In this document: piece after piece, positions 41,082-49,951 of the stretch | Position numbering within the stretch: position 1 is the stretch's first letter | How the letters are laid out: every line of letters starts with the position of its first letter | The notes under the pieces: generated by a model | Seen by the model: only the letters and a program-made list of their open reading frames with translations | Told to the model about the DNA's origin: nothing | The model's database searches: none | Position numbers and translations under genes: made by a program | Source of the DNA: Paenibacillus_F sp047238265 | GTDB lineage: Bacteria; Bacillota; Bacilli; Paenibacillales; NBRC-103111 | NCBI RefSeq assembly: GCF_047238265.1 | Contig: NZ_JBDFMM010000001.1 | Coordinates: forward strand, 2,108,001 to 2,172,000 | DNA: 64,000 nucleotides | Direction of reading: 5' to 3'

Positions 41082-41104
41082 ACCTATTTCCGCATTTATT
41101 TAGG

Positions 41105-41140
41105 AAAAAAAGCTGACACCCCTTAAGGTGCCAGCTTTTT
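41105..41140 (+). terminator. Bidirectional terminator between KAP and GH18 genes
   Basis: AAAAAGCTG.CACC pairs with GGTG.CAGCTTTTT (one mismatch); T-runs on both strands. Confidence 0.9.
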
Positions 41141-43042
41141 CTATTTCTCCCGCAGCATCATTTCCCAAAGCTGCGGGGTATCGTAGCCGAGACGCCAGGC
41201 GGCGACGCCGGCCAGGTCGTATTTGCGCGCGATAGCGAGGCGCTGCTTGACCGTGTCGTTGTCTTCCAGCCAGAACACGTGCTTTTTGCCGTCTTCCGTA
41301 TAGTCCACCCGGTACTGCTTGAACTCGTTGTCCCACGTTTTAACGGCTTTCTTGGCCGTGATGAGCGCGGGGATGTCCTTGAGCAGGATCGCCTTGTTCT
41401 CTACAGGCTTGCCTGCGGCATCCAGGGTCCAGTCACGGACATAGTAGGGGATGCCCATGATCAGCTTGTCGCGCGGAATTCCATAGCTCAGGAATTCGAT
41501 CACGCCCTGCTCCGCCCAAGGAAGACCGGATACGGACCCCGGCTCCGTGCTGCCTTTCCAGTACTGGTCGTAGGCCATGATGGCGATGTAATCCACGTAC
41601 GCAGCGAGCTTCTCATGGTCATACGCGGTTTTCTCGTTCCATTTGATGCTTCCGCGCGGCAGATCGACCGAAACGCTCAGTTTTTTCGCGTGGGCGGCAT
41701 CCGCAAACTGCTTGACGAAAGCCGTGTAACCCGCCCGGTCTTTGGCGTTCAGACTCTCAAAGTCGAGATTGAGCCCGTCCACTTTCAAAGCGGCGGCTTT
41801 ATCGACGATCTGGCGGATAAAGGCCGTCTGAGCGGCGGGATTCGCCAGGAATTCCGAAGTCATCTGCGCGTTAAACTGGTTGTTGATCAGGGGATACACG
41901 GTAAATCCCTGTTTTTTGAGCCAGTCCACCGTAGCCGCTTCGGATTTATCGTCGACCTTGCCGCTCGCGTCCGCAAGCTGGAAGTAGGTAGGCGATACGA
42001 CATCAAGGCCGACGGTGCCGGATGCTTGCGCTTGGATGGTCGATGCGGCGGAAGAGCCCGTCCAGCCCCAGTACTGCATTTTGCGGAGATTATCCCAGAT
42101 AACATTACGATCCAGGGTGCGGATCGTGCTGTTCGAGTATTTGGATGCGTACTCCAGCGCCTGGGGAATGGTGTTAAAATCTCCGATCAGCGTATTGTTC
42201 TGCAAAACCTGATAATACGGATAATTGCTCCATATAATTTTGCCGTTGTAGGAGATTTCGCTGTGTGCCCAGCGGGAAGCGTAGGCCGCAGCCGCGTCCA
42301 GCGACTGGAATTCACTCAGGAAATTGTCGCTCTGATACACTTTGTAGGAAGCCTCGTTCGTATGCACAACCGCATTGTCGGTCGTTCTGACGACTTTGGA
42401 GCCTCCCCATTTGAGAGATTCGGTCACGGCGTCTTCCAAATAAGCGAAGCTCCAGGCGGGCGCCGAATATGTATCCTGATAGACCCGGTATATGGGCGTT
42501 CCGGAGCGCAACGAACTTTTGTCCGCGGCACTGATATTGTCCCAGACCCATTTGTTCGTGTTCAGATCGATAATGTGGGCATGTCTCCATTTACGCCCTT
42601 CGGCGGTCGCGTCGGCCAGCGTCGTGAAATCCCACGATGCCTGCGTGCTGTCCCCTTGATAAACACGGTATCTGGGATAGTTGTTCCAAACCCAGCCGCC
42701 GCTCTGCAAATCTCTTACGCTCGCATGTCCCCAGCGCTTAGCTTCGGCAACGGCCGCGTCCAGGGTAGGAAACGTCCATTGAGGTTGTGTGAAATCATAT
42801 TGAAACACCTGATAGCGGGGAAAGTTGTTCCAAAGCCACTTGCGTGTGGAGATTTCTTCGACGTGGGAATTTTTGAACTGCTTGGCGTAAGCCTCGGCCT
42901 GACTGTAGTCGGAGAGCTCCGTTACGATTTTGTTGTTCTGGTAAACCCGGTATTTCGTGGTTTTGTCCGCCGCCTGAGCCTGCAGGGGGGAGCAAAGACT
43001 GACGACGACGGCTCCTGTTAGTATCCAACGCACTGCTTTCAT
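41141..43042 (-). CDS. Secreted GH18 glycosidase with six N-terminal repeats
   Basis: This 633-residue protein has a signal peptide (1-24, ending QAQAA). Residues about 29-320 hold six repeats of 45-50 residues with the pattern Y-R/Q-V-Y/F-Q, a Trp/Phe strand, an Ala-rich helix with KW/RW and W-x-W-x-N at the end. The GH18 domain (about 330-633) has DGLNLDFESL (active-site Glu at the end of DxxDxDxE variant), IMAYDQYWKGS and GIPYYVRDW, as in YaaH/SleL-type peptidoglycan or spore-cortex enzymes. The repeats are probably wall-binding. It is transcribed alone. Confidence 0.88.
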   Translation of the reverse strand: MKAVRWILTGAVVVSLCSPLQAQAADKTTKYRVYQNNKIVTELSDYSQAEAYAKQFKNSHVEEISTRKWLWNNFPRYQVFQYDFTQPQWTFPTLDAAVAEAKRWGHASVRDLQSGGWVWNNYPRYRVYQGDSTQASWDFTTLADATAEGRKWRHAHIIDLNTNKWVWDNISAADKSSLRSGTPIYRVYQDTYSAPAWSFAYLEDAVTESLKWGGSKVVRTTDNAVVHTNEASYKVYQSDNFLSEFQSLDAAAAYASRWAHSEISYNGKIIWSNYPYYQVLQNNTLIGDFNTIPQALEYASKYSNSTIRTLDRNVIWDNLRKMQYWGWTGSSAASTIQAQASGTVGLDVVSPTYFQLADASGKVDDKSEAATVDWLKKQGFTVYPLINNQFNAQMTSEFLANPAAQTAFIRQIVDKAAALKVDGLNLDFESLNAKDRAGYTAFVKQFADAAHAKKLSVSVDLPRGSIKWNEKTAYDHEKLAAYVDYIAIMAYDQYWKGSTEPGSVSGLPWAEQGVIEFLSYGIPRDKLIMGIPYYVRDWTLDAAGKPVENKAILLKDIPALITAKKAVKTWDNEFKQYRVDYTEDGKKHVFWLEDNDTVKQRLAIARKYDLAGVAAWRLGYDTPQLWEMMLREK

Positions 43043-43124
43043 TTATCACGCCTCTTTCTATCAATCTTCCTACTATTTGACGTTCAGGCAGGCCGTTTAG
43101 TTGCGTTTTTTGGCATAAAAAAAG

Positions 43125-43161
43125 AAAAAGCCTCCCCGGCTTCTGCCGGAAAAGGCTTTTT
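43125..43161 (-). terminator. Bidirectional terminator after yxcD
   Basis: AAAAAGCC..CCGGC pairs with GCCGG..GGCTTTTT around a TTCT loop. Confidence 0.88.
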
Positions 43162-43174
43162 CCTACCTCTTCGT

Positions 43175-43450
43175 CTACTCGTGGATATAAGCGACGATTT
43201 CGTCTTCGAGATCGAGCTGGATCTGGTCGCGGAAAACGCGGAGCTGCTGCTGGCTCAGATACTGCATGATGGCCTCATAAATGTTAGCCTCGATTAGGAT
43301 CTGATTGCGGCCTTCCGCAAATACTTCCGCCGAGAAACCGAGATCCTCGTCCCACATGAGGACGACCTCGACCTGGGAAGGGTGGAGCTGTTTGCGCTGC
43401 GCCATGTTTACGCATAACGCGTTTGTGATTTCCTGTTCGGTCAGTTTCAT
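43175..43450 (-). CDS. yxcD: YxcD family protein (DUF2653)
   Basis: This 91-residue protein matches the DUF2653 pattern: LTEQEITNALCVNMAQRKQLHPSQVEVVLMWDEDLGFSAEV and an acidic C-terminal LDLEDEIVAYIHE. Its function is unknown; the family is common in Bacillus and Paenibacillus. Its ATG overlaps the stop of the upstream membrane gene (four bases), so the two are coupled. Confidence 0.85.
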   Translation of the reverse strand: MKLTEQEITNALCVNMAQRKQLHPSQVEVVLMWDEDLGFSAEVFAEGRNQILIEANIYEAIMQYLSQQQLRVFRDQIQLDLEDEIVAYIHE

Positions 43451-43878
43451 GTCAGGTTGTGCTTCTCCTTCAGCTTATCGGCTTTACGCTTGTCCATGAA
43501 GTAGACGACAATACGGCGGATCACCATTACGACGAGCAGGATGGCAAGCATGTTGACCATGAAGCCGAGTACGTTGCCGAGCATTCCCATACCGCCGAAC
43601 AATCCTCCGAAGAGCATGCCGGCCAGACCGCCGATCAGAAGGCCTTTCATCAGACCGCCGCTGAAAAATCCTCGTTTTTGAGTCGGAGCGGTAGACGTCG
43701 TTTTGGACGAATTGCTTGGTGTGGATTTGTTGACGCCTGTATCGTTGGATTTATTGGTTGTGGACGGTGTATACGATTTTTTGGTGGAGCTGTACGACTT
43801 CTTGGCCTCGACGGTTCCGGGCATAGTCACCGAAAATGTAAGCATACAGGCCATAACTAAAAGCAACCATTTCTTCAA
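43447..43878 (-). CDS. Small membrane protein with Ser/Thr/Lys-rich and Gly-rich segments
   Basis: The product is 143 residues if started at TTG 43878 (AAGGGGGAC upstream); an upstream frame is open but has no ribosome site. It has a signal-like N-terminus (KKWLLLVMACMLTFSVTMPGTVEA), a Ser/Thr/Lys linker (residues 25-65), a Gly-rich helix (GGLMKGLLIGGLAGMLFGGLFGGMGM) and a second membrane helix (VNMLAILLVVMVIRRIVVYF). This looks like the Tim44-type or TPM-associated small membrane proteins but no firm family is assigned. Operon with yxcD. Confidence 0.65.
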   Translation of the reverse strand: MKKWLLLVMACMLTFSVTMPGTVEAKKSYSSTKKSYTPSTTNKSNDTGVNKSTPSNSSKTTSTAPTQKRGFFSGGLMKGLLIGGLAGMLFGGLFGGMGMLGNVLGFMVNMLAILLVVMVIRRIVVYFMDKRKADKLKEKHNLT

Positions 43879-44008
43879 AATAAATGTCCCCCTTAAATAA
43901 TTATGCAAACGATGCTCGTCCGCAAACATGCTATACGTGCGGAAGTGGGGTCCGGTTTCACTTTTTTATAAAAATTTTAGGGGAGAGTTCAAGAATTTCG
44001 GCAATCAC

Positions 44009-44023
44009 TGATAATAATTATCA
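44009..44023. promoter_or_regulatory. Perfect Fur-type box
   Basis: TGATAATAATTATCA matches the 7-1-7 Fur consensus at every defined position. It lies 131 bp upstream of the membrane protein-yxcD operon (minus strand), just before a TTGAAC/TATAAA promoter candidate, and downstream of the DUF1540 gene. Confidence 0.75.
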
Positions 44024-44050
44024 TTATTGGTTACAATGTTTGAGGAAAAC

Positions 44051-44085
44051 AAAAAAAGAGGCCCGTGAAAGGCCTCTCTTTTTCG
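44051..44085 (-). terminator. Terminator of the DUF1540 gene
   Basis: AAGAGGCC pairs with GGCCTCTCTT on either side of a seven-base loop; T-runs on both strands. Confidence 0.85.
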
Positions 44086-44092
44086 GAAAGCA

Positions 44093-44254
44093 TCAGGACA
44101 ATTTCGATTTGAACGTTTTGCAGTCGGTTTCTTCGGAATGACGCGCCTTATTGCCGTCGTGGTGGCTCACGACATAAATCGATTCGGCCTCGCATTTGTT
44201 TCCGTTGGACCAGTACTTGCAGGAATTCACTTCGCACAAAACATCTTTAGCCAT
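44093..44254 (-). CDS. DUF1540 family small Cys protein
   Basis: A 53-residue ORF with the DUF1540 layout: VLCEVNSCKYWSNGNKCEAESIYV and, after a spacer with HH, ETDCKTFKSK. The four Cys (C-x4-C, CxA, DC) suggest metal binding. GGGAGGTGA lies before the ATG. Such genes are common in spore-forming Firmicutes and are often expressed during sporulation. It is followed by its own terminator. Confidence 0.88.
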   Translation of the reverse strand: MAKDVLCEVNSCKYWSNGNKCEAESIYVVSHHDGNKARHSEETDCKTFKSKLS

Positions 44255-44485
44255 GCTGATTCACCTCCCTTTTCCAGCTTTATTAGGGTGGTCGTATTCG
44301 GCATGGTTTTATACGTGCCAGGCCAAAAAAATAATTTTTGGAGTTGTCCGGCAAATTTTTTCAAGCGATGTTCCGGTCTCTCTGGCTATCTGTCCGAAGC
44401 GGTGTTGGACGATGCCGCGTATTTTGGTTAACATGGAAATGAAAGCATGATGTCGGCGATAAACCGGGATGAGGGGAAACGAAAT

Positions 44486-45028
44486 ATGGAGTGTTATCCG
44501 CAAGAAATAGTGGATTATTTGGTTCATTTTCACGGGGACCGTGATTTTTTTGAATGTCATGAGATATTAGAAGAATATTGGAAGGAAAACCCGGATCATC
44601 CGTATGCGGATACTTTGGTCGGTTTGATTCAGGTGGCCGTCGGTCTTTACCATCAGCGTAGAGGGAACAAGGCGGGGGCTGTGAAAATGTTGGGCAGCTC
44701 TCTTTCTTATCTGAATGAGGAAAGTTTGAAAGGCCTCGGCCTGGCCGGAGAAGAACTGGTTGCCCGGGTGCGGCAACGAGTGCGGGAGGCGGAGCTTGAC
44801 GCCGTGCCGTATGCGGATCTGGATCTTCCGGTGGAAGATCCCCTTCTGCTGGAAGCGTGCAAGCGGCAGTGCGCACGGCTGGGATTCGACTGGGGAGCGG
44901 CGAGCGACGGAAGCAATCTCATGCTGATCGACCGCCACAAGTTGCGGGACCGCAGCGATGTCGTGGAGGAAAGAGCGCGACAGCTGGAAGCCAGGAAGCT
45001 GAAGCGGAAGGGAGACGGGGCGCTGTGA
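44486..45028 (+). CDS. DUF309 family protein
   Basis: This 180-residue protein has the DUF309 core: FHGDRDFFECHEILEEYWKENPDHPYADTLVGLIQVAVGLYHQRRGNKAGAVKML, where the H-E pairs (FECHExxExxW) probably bind metal. The C-terminal half is charged and more variable. ATG 44486 follows GAGGGG. The stop overlaps the GTG start of the response-regulator gene, so it is part of that operon. Confidence 0.85.
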   Translation: MECYPQEIVDYLVHFHGDRDFFECHEILEEYWKENPDHPYADTLVGLIQVAVGLYHQRRGNKAGAVKMLGSSLSYLNEESLKGLGLAGEELVARVRQRVREAELDAVPYADLDLPVEDPLLLEACKRQCARLGFDWGAASDGSNLMLIDRHKLRDRSDVVEERARQLEARKLKRKGDGAL

Positions 45029-45753
45029 AGGAGAAAATCGCGGTCGTCGACGACGAACCGTATATTGCCGAAGTAGCCCGCCTCTATCTGGAGCATGCCG
45101 GATACCGGCCGCTGCTGGCGGATCACGCGTCGGAGGTGCTCCCTCTGCTGCGCGAGCACAATCCGTCGCTCGTGATTCTCGACGTGATGCTGCCGGACGG
45201 GTCCGGCTTCGACGTGTGCCGCTCGATCCGCGCCATGAGCAAGCCGCTCTGCGACGTGCCGGTGATTATGCTCACCGCGCGCGGGGAGGCGTTCGATAAA
45301 CTGGAGGGCTTCGATGTCGGAGCGGACGACTATATCGTGAAGCCTTTCGATCCCAGCGAGCTGATCGCGCGGGTCAAAGCGGTTCTGCGGCGCAGCAAGC
45401 CGGAAGAGGCGGCCGCCCTTCCGGCCGATCCGTCGCTGCCTCAGCCGATCCGTATCGGCACCTTGACCATCGATTTCGCCCGTTACCGGGTCGAGCTGGA
45501 GGGCAGCCGGGTCGATTTGACGCCGAAGGAGACGGAGCTTCTTTATTTCCTCGCCTGCAGGGCGGGGAGGGTGTTTTCCCGGGACGATCTGCTCGCCGGC
45601 GTCTGGGCGTTCGATTTTCCGGGCGGTACGAGAACGGTGGATGCCCATGTCAAAAATTTGCGCAAAAAGCTGGGCAGCCGTCCCGAATGGCGGATCGAAA
45701 CGCTTTGGGGAATCGGTTATTCGTTCGAGGTGACGGCGCATGAGAAGGACTAA
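45025..45753 (+). CDS. OmpR/PhoB-type response regulator
   Basis: This 242-residue protein has a receiver domain (residues 1-117) with VVDDEP acidic pocket, phospho-acceptor Asp in LVILDVMLPDGSGF (near 50), Thr in VIMLTARGE and Lys in DYIVKPFDPSEL. The C-terminal winged helix (about 142-240) has VDLTPKETELLYFLACRAGRVFSRDDLLAGVWAFDFPGGTRTVDAHVKNLRKKLG. GTG 45025 overlaps the DUF309 stop. It forms a two-component pair with the following kinase. Confidence 0.93.
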   Translation: MKEKIAVVDDEPYIAEVARLYLEHAGYRPLLADHASEVLPLLREHNPSLVILDVMLPDGSGFDVCRSIRAMSKPLCDVPVIMLTARGEAFDKLEGFDVGADDYIVKPFDPSELIARVKAVLRRSKPEEAAALPADPSLPQPIRIGTLTIDFARYRVELEGSRVDLTPKETELLYFLACRAGRVFSRDDLLAGVWAFDFPGGTRTVDAHVKNLRKKLGSRPEWRIETLWGIGYSFEVTAHEKD

Positions 45754-47266
45754 GCTTCTTCTTGAGTTTTGGCGGGGCCGGTTCGGCAGTTTGTATTTGC
45801 GGGTTTTTCTTCTGTTCCTTGCCGTATGCGTACTGTTTTTCGTGGGACTGGCCCTGTTCTGGAACATGTATTTCCAAAATTTTTTTTACAAAGACAAGCA
45901 GGAGTTTTTGAAAAAAGGGTACGTGGAGGTAACGAAGCTGCTGGCTCCTTTCCAGGAAGGAACCCTGTCCACCCGGGAGCTGCGGATGGCGACACGGATC
46001 GTCGCGCGCGGAGTGAACGGGCGTATTTTTCTCGTGGACGGCAGGGGAGTTATTCTGAACGGGTCCACCGAATCCGAGACCTTCAAGCTGCCTCCGACTC
46101 TGGAGAAAACGTTGGGAAGCGGGCTCGAAGGCGAGTCCGGCTTCCTCTTTGATCAGCCGCAGGGCGAGAAGCGTCCGGGCGACAAGCGGCCGAAGGACAC
46201 GTTCTTGACGTACTACGCGCCGGCCCAGATCGGGGGCGAAACGATCGTCGTCTTCCTGCAGGTGCCGGTGGCCGAAATACACCGGACGATTTCGGTCATC
46301 CGGCTGATCATCCTGCTGCCGCTTCTGTTCTCGCTGCTGGCCGTCGGACTGCTGCTTTATTTCATCTCGCGCCGGATGACGGCCCCCTTGAAGCAGATGA
46401 ACGAGCTCGCCTCGGCCATCGAGCAGGGAGACTTGTCCCTGCGTGTGCCCGTCACCTCGAAGGACGAGGTAGGCGAGCTGGCGGAGAGCTTCAACCGCGT
46501 GGTCGACCGGCTTCAGGAGTGGGAAGGCACGCGCCAGGAATTTCTGGCGCAGGTGTCCCACGAGCTCCGCTCCCCGCTGACTTCGCTCCGAGGGCTCATC
46601 TCCGCCATGCGGGACGGGATTATCGAGCCGGACAAGTACGGCCACTACTTCCGCATCTGCGAGTCGGAAGTCCGCCGTCTGGAGCGGCTCGTGCAGGAGC
46701 TGCTCGATCTGGCCCGCATCCAGAACGGGGCCGGACTGCGCGAGCTGCGGCCGGTGGACATGGCGGCGCAGACCGGGGAAGTGCTGGACGTGATGCGGGA
46801 GATTTTCGCCCGCAAGCGGCTGGAGCTTGCCGAGGAGGTCGACGTGCCGGCCGGGGAAAGGCTTTTCGCCCGCCTCGACGCTGACCGCTATGCGCAAATT
46901 GTACACAATTTGCTGTACAATGCGGTGCAATTCACGCCTGAAGGCGGGACGGTCAAGGTCCGGCTGGAGCGGAAAGCGGATAAAGCGGTTCTCACCGTCA
47001 GCGATACGGGAATCGGGATGACGGCGGAGGAGACCCAGCGGATCTGGGAGAAATTCCACAAAGTCGACCGGACCCGCGGCGGAACGACGGAAGGCGTCGG
47101 ACTCGGCCTGACGATTGTAAAGCATCTGGTCGAAGCGATGAACGGACGCATTACGGTACAGAGCCGTCCCGGGGAAGGCACCTCTTTTTACGTGGAGTTT
47201 CCATGGGCAGGCGGCAGCGGCGGCTATCCGGGTAGAAAGCCGGACGGCGGCTCCTCTACTGGGTGA
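45740..47266 (+). CDS. Membrane sensor histidine kinase
   Basis: This 508-residue protein has helix 1 (residues about 20-42), an extracytoplasmic sensor region (45-175), helix 2 (186-208), a HAMP domain (SRRMTAPLKQMNELASAIEQGDLSLRVPV), HisKA with QVSHELRSPLTSLRG (His near 275) and an HATPase domain with NLLYNAVQFTP, DTGIGM and EGVGLGLTIVKHLVEA. It overlaps the regulator gene by 14 bp. The signal is unknown. Confidence 0.93.
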   Translation: MRRTKLLLEFWRGRFGSLYLRVFLLFLAVCVLFFVGLALFWNMYFQNFFYKDKQEFLKKGYVEVTKLLAPFQEGTLSTRELRMATRIVARGVNGRIFLVDGRGVILNGSTESETFKLPPTLEKTLGSGLEGESGFLFDQPQGEKRPGDKRPKDTFLTYYAPAQIGGETIVVFLQVPVAEIHRTISVIRLIILLPLLFSLLAVGLLLYFISRRMTAPLKQMNELASAIEQGDLSLRVPVTSKDEVGELAESFNRVVDRLQEWEGTRQEFLAQVSHELRSPLTSLRGLISAMRDGIIEPDKYGHYFRICESEVRRLERLVQELLDLARIQNGAGLRELRPVDMAAQTGEVLDVMREIFARKRLELAEEVDVPAGERLFARLDADRYAQIVHNLLYNAVQFTPEGGTVKVRLERKADKAVLTVSDTGIGMTAEETQRIWEKFHKVDRTRGGTTEGVGLGLTIVKHLVEAMNGRITVQSRPGEGTSFYVEFPWAGGSGGYPGRKPDGGSSTG

Positions 47267-47512
47267 TTTTCACATTTCTTTTACAAATCGTTCCTCTTTC
47301 AAGCTAACGACTTCAAGAAGTGTTTAAATCATGAAACTTTAACGTTGGATATTTTTGAGAAAAAAAATTTCCGTTGTAAAATTCCGCTTCCTTTACTAGC
47401 ATAGAGGGGATGCGTTAATCCGGGAAAGCAGGGATAGAAGCGCTGAACCAGTATACGATCGGGCGCTAAGACCGGAAAGAACCGGCCCTGTCGATAGAGG
47501 AGTGAGTCGGAG

Positions 47513-48709
47513 TTGAAACGTTTTGCACAAGCATCTTATGTCATGTATTTTCTGGCGGGACTGGTTATCACCACGATCGGTTCCGTTTTACCGCAAATCT
47601 TAAAGCATTACGAAGTTACATACACGATGGGAGGACAGCTTGTTTTCTGGGGCTCCATCGGGTTTCTCGTGGGAGTGCCTATTGCGACTCTTTTACTGAA
47701 CCGTTTTAGCGAAAAGCAAATTTTGGCGCTGGCTTGCCTGATTATTGCCGGTTCCCAGTTTATGATGTGGTCGCTGCCGCCGTTTTCGGCCATGCTGGTC
47801 ATCAATTTTATGAATTGTCTCGGAACGGCCGCCGTCGAAACGATTGTGGCGACGCTTATGATGGAGGTTTTTGTGGGTCGCCGGGCGGTCGTGATGAGCT
47901 ACCTTGAAGTCTCGTTCGGGCTAGGGGCTCTGCTGATGCCCGTCATCTCCAGTCTGCTGATCTCGATGGATTTATGGAGATACTCGTTCGTGGTTACGGG
48001 AGTCATGGCTCTTGCGATGACGGGAGTGTGGGTGTTTATCACCTACTCCAAAACGGATCTCGACGACAACGCCGCAAAAGACGCGAGCAACATGGCGCCG
48101 CCTGAAAACATGTCGGCCCGTGTGAAATGGCTGCTGCTCGTTTTCTTCGGATTTATGATTTTTATGTACTGCGGGATCGAAGGAAGCATGAACAACTTCC
48201 TGTCTTCTATCTTTATCTCGTACCTGGATGCGGCGCCTTTCCTTGCGGCACTAAGCGTCGGTCTGTTCTGGGGGGCGATGGTCCTGGGACGTCTTGTGAC
48301 AGGCTGGATAATCCGGAAGGTGACTTACAGCCGGTTTCTGTTTATCAGTATGGCAAGCAGCCTGCTCGTGCTGGCCGCCTTCATCGTGCTGCAGAACATT
48401 TGGACCGGGTATATCCTGATTGTCGCGCTCGGCTTGCTGCTCTCCGGCGTGTATTCGATTACGATGGTGTACGCCAACCATACGTTTCCGGGTCTTGCCC
48501 GGCTTGTGACCAGTCTGATTACCGGACTGGCGGGTCTCGGAGGAGCCGTTTTTCCGGCATTGATCGGCTACGTCATGGACCATGCGGGCACTTCCCGGGC
48601 GCTCTGGATGACGGTCGGTTTCGCCGTCTTTTACCTGCTCGGTCTTGCCGTGATCGAGGCGGTCTACAAAAAAACGCGTAGACCGGACCGTTCCGCGCCG
48701 GCTTCCTAA
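47513..48709 (+). CDS. MFS transporter
   Basis: This 398-residue protein has twelve membrane helices. The first begins YVMYFLAGLVITTIGSVLPQILKHYEVTYTMGGQL; helix 4-5 region MEVFVGRRAVVMSYLEVSFGLGALLMPVISSLL is typical of the FucP/YfkF-like sugar or drug carriers. The TTG start follows GAGGAGTGAG. A -35 TTGTAA and -10 TAGCAT spaced by 17 bp lie about 110 bp upstream (47374-47403). The substrate is unknown. Confidence 0.85.
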   Translation: MKRFAQASYVMYFLAGLVITTIGSVLPQILKHYEVTYTMGGQLVFWGSIGFLVGVPIATLLLNRFSEKQILALACLIIAGSQFMMWSLPPFSAMLVINFMNCLGTAAVETIVATLMMEVFVGRRAVVMSYLEVSFGLGALLMPVISSLLISMDLWRYSFVVTGVMALAMTGVWVFITYSKTDLDDNAAKDASNMAPPENMSARVKWLLLVFFGFMIFMYCGIEGSMNNFLSSIFISYLDAAPFLAALSVGLFWGAMVLGRLVTGWIIRKVTYSRFLFISMASSLLVLAAFIVLQNIWTGYILIVALGLLLSGVYSITMVYANHTFPGLARLVTSLITGLAGLGGAVFPALIGYVMDHAGTSRALWMTVGFAVFYLLGLAVIEAVYKKTRRPDRSAPAS

Positions 48710-48742
48710 TGGGGCAATCCGGCGTTGACGGCTGCCGACAGT

Positions 48743-48807
48743 AAAAAAAACCGCCTTCGGGCGGGCGCAATGCGTTTGCAGCGCCTGCCGCCGAAAGGCG
48801 GTTTTTT
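48743..48807 (+). terminator. Strong bidirectional terminator
   Basis: AAACCGCCTTCGG pairs with CCGAAAGGCGGTTT around an inner GGGCG/CGCC stem; T-runs on both strands. Confidence 0.85.
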
Positions 48808-48844
48808 GTATGTAAAAACAGGTGGAGGAGTAACGTTCCGGAAA

Positions 48845-49447
48845 TTAAATGAACGGATACTCTTCGGGATTCGTTTTTACAGGAGTAGCGTCGTATCCTT
48901 CCGTAAGCAGGTCGAGTTTACCCGTCTGTGGGTTCATGACCAGGCCGTGTACCGGTAGATTTTTCGGCAGGAGCGGGTGATTGCGGATAATATTCACGCT
49001 TCCGACGACCGCTTCGTCGATATGCTCGAAGCCCGTCAGCCACTTGTCGAGGTTGATGCCGGAGTTATGAAGGGTGTCCAGCACTTCGCTCTGCACGCCG
49101 CGATCCCGCGCCTTGCTCAGGACCTTCTCGGAGTTCAGGCCGGTCATGCCGCAGTCGCGGTGTCCGATTACGAGTACTTCATCGGCGTCCAGCTCGTATA
49201 CGGCCACGATAATGCTCCGCATAATACTTCCGAAAGGGTGGGAGACGAGAGCGCCGGCGTTTTTAATAATCTTGGAATCGCCGTTGCGCAGGTTCATCGC
49301 CTTGGGAAGCAGCTCCACCAGACGGGTATCCATACAGGTCAGAATAACCATCCGTTTGTCGGGAAACTTCGTTGTCATATACTGTTCGTACTCTTTGGAT
49401 TCCACAAACGATTCATTGTAATTGAGAATTTCGGATATCAAGCTCAT
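48845..49447 (-). CDS. Beta-class carbonic anhydrase
   Basis: This 200-residue enzyme interconverts CO2 and bicarbonate. Zinc and active-site residues: CMDTR (Cys-x-Asp-x-Arg) near residue 38, and HRDCG (His-x-x-Cys) near 96, with NAGALVSHPFGSIMRSI between. The KTNPEEYPFI tail is like that of B. subtilis YvdA-type enzymes. The start is ATG 49447, with GGAGGACAT before it. Same strand as the HesB-like gene 70 bp upstream. Confidence 0.92.
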   Translation of the reverse strand: MSLISEILNYNESFVESKEYEQYMTTKFPDKRMVILTCMDTRLVELLPKAMNLRNGDSKIIKNAGALVSHPFGSIMRSIIVAVYELDADEVLVIGHRDCGMTGLNSEKVLSKARDRGVQSEVLDTLHNSGINLDKWLTGFEHIDEAVVGSVNIIRNHPLLPKNLPVHGLVMNPQTGKLDLLTEGYDATPVKTNPEEYPFI

Positions 49448-49517
49448 AGCATATGTCCTCCGCTTCTTTTATATGGTTTCTTTTTTATGGCAAAGACAGC
49501 CTGACGGCCGCCTAGTG

Positions 49518-49841
49518 CTAATTCACGCAGTTGACCAGTCTCATGGCCGGATTGTAGGTCTGCTGGCTGCTTTTCAGGACGTAGGTTCCCCGCTGGGGCA
49601 TATAGTCGACCGACAGATTTTCCTCGAAGAAGACTTCTTTGCGAGGATCGTACTGCACGGTGAAGGCGTTGCTGCTCGCATCCACGTCGCCTTCGGTGTG
49701 GGCGGCCTGGATTTGAAGAGCGGCTACCCCGGCCAGCGCGCATCCGCAGCCTTCCGTATCGTAAAACAGCCTGAGGATCGCGTCCTGCGGCAGGCGGTTC
49801 GTAAGGGCTTCGACGGCCGCTTCGCTAAAGTGAATATACAT
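49518..49841 (-). CDS. HesB/IscA-like (YneR-type) iron-sulfur biogenesis family protein
   Basis: This 107-residue protein shows the HesB-like fold order: ILRLFYDTEGCGCALAGVAALQI (the Cys-Gly-Cys pair), FFEENLSVDYMPQRGTYVLKSSQQTYNPAMRLV. The third conserved Cys of true IscA is replaced; a Cys near the end (LVNCVN) is present. This subgroup (YneR/YqkB) is of uncertain function. GGAGGG precedes the ATG. Confidence 0.8.
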   Translation of the reverse strand: MYIHFSEAAVEALTNRLPQDAILRLFYDTEGCGCALAGVAALQIQAAHTEGDVDASSNAFTVQYDPRKEVFFEENLSVDYMPQRGTYVLKSSQQTYNPAMRLVNCVN

Positions 49842-49951
49842 TCGTAAGCTCCCTCCTTTTTATCAATTGTATCACAAACGGAAGAATTTGATTATCTCCC
49901 GCATAGAAAGTATGATGACATTATACCTGCTTAGTGAAAGGAGAATCCACC

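Noticed and set aside
41279..43021. 580-codon plus-strand frame opposite the GH18 gene
   Set aside because: No ribosome site; the minus strand has a signal peptide, repeats and GH18 motifs.
45650..47125. 491-codon minus-strand frame opposite the histidine kinase
   Set aside because: Shadow of a GC-rich kinase gene with complete HAMP, HisKA and HATPase motifs.
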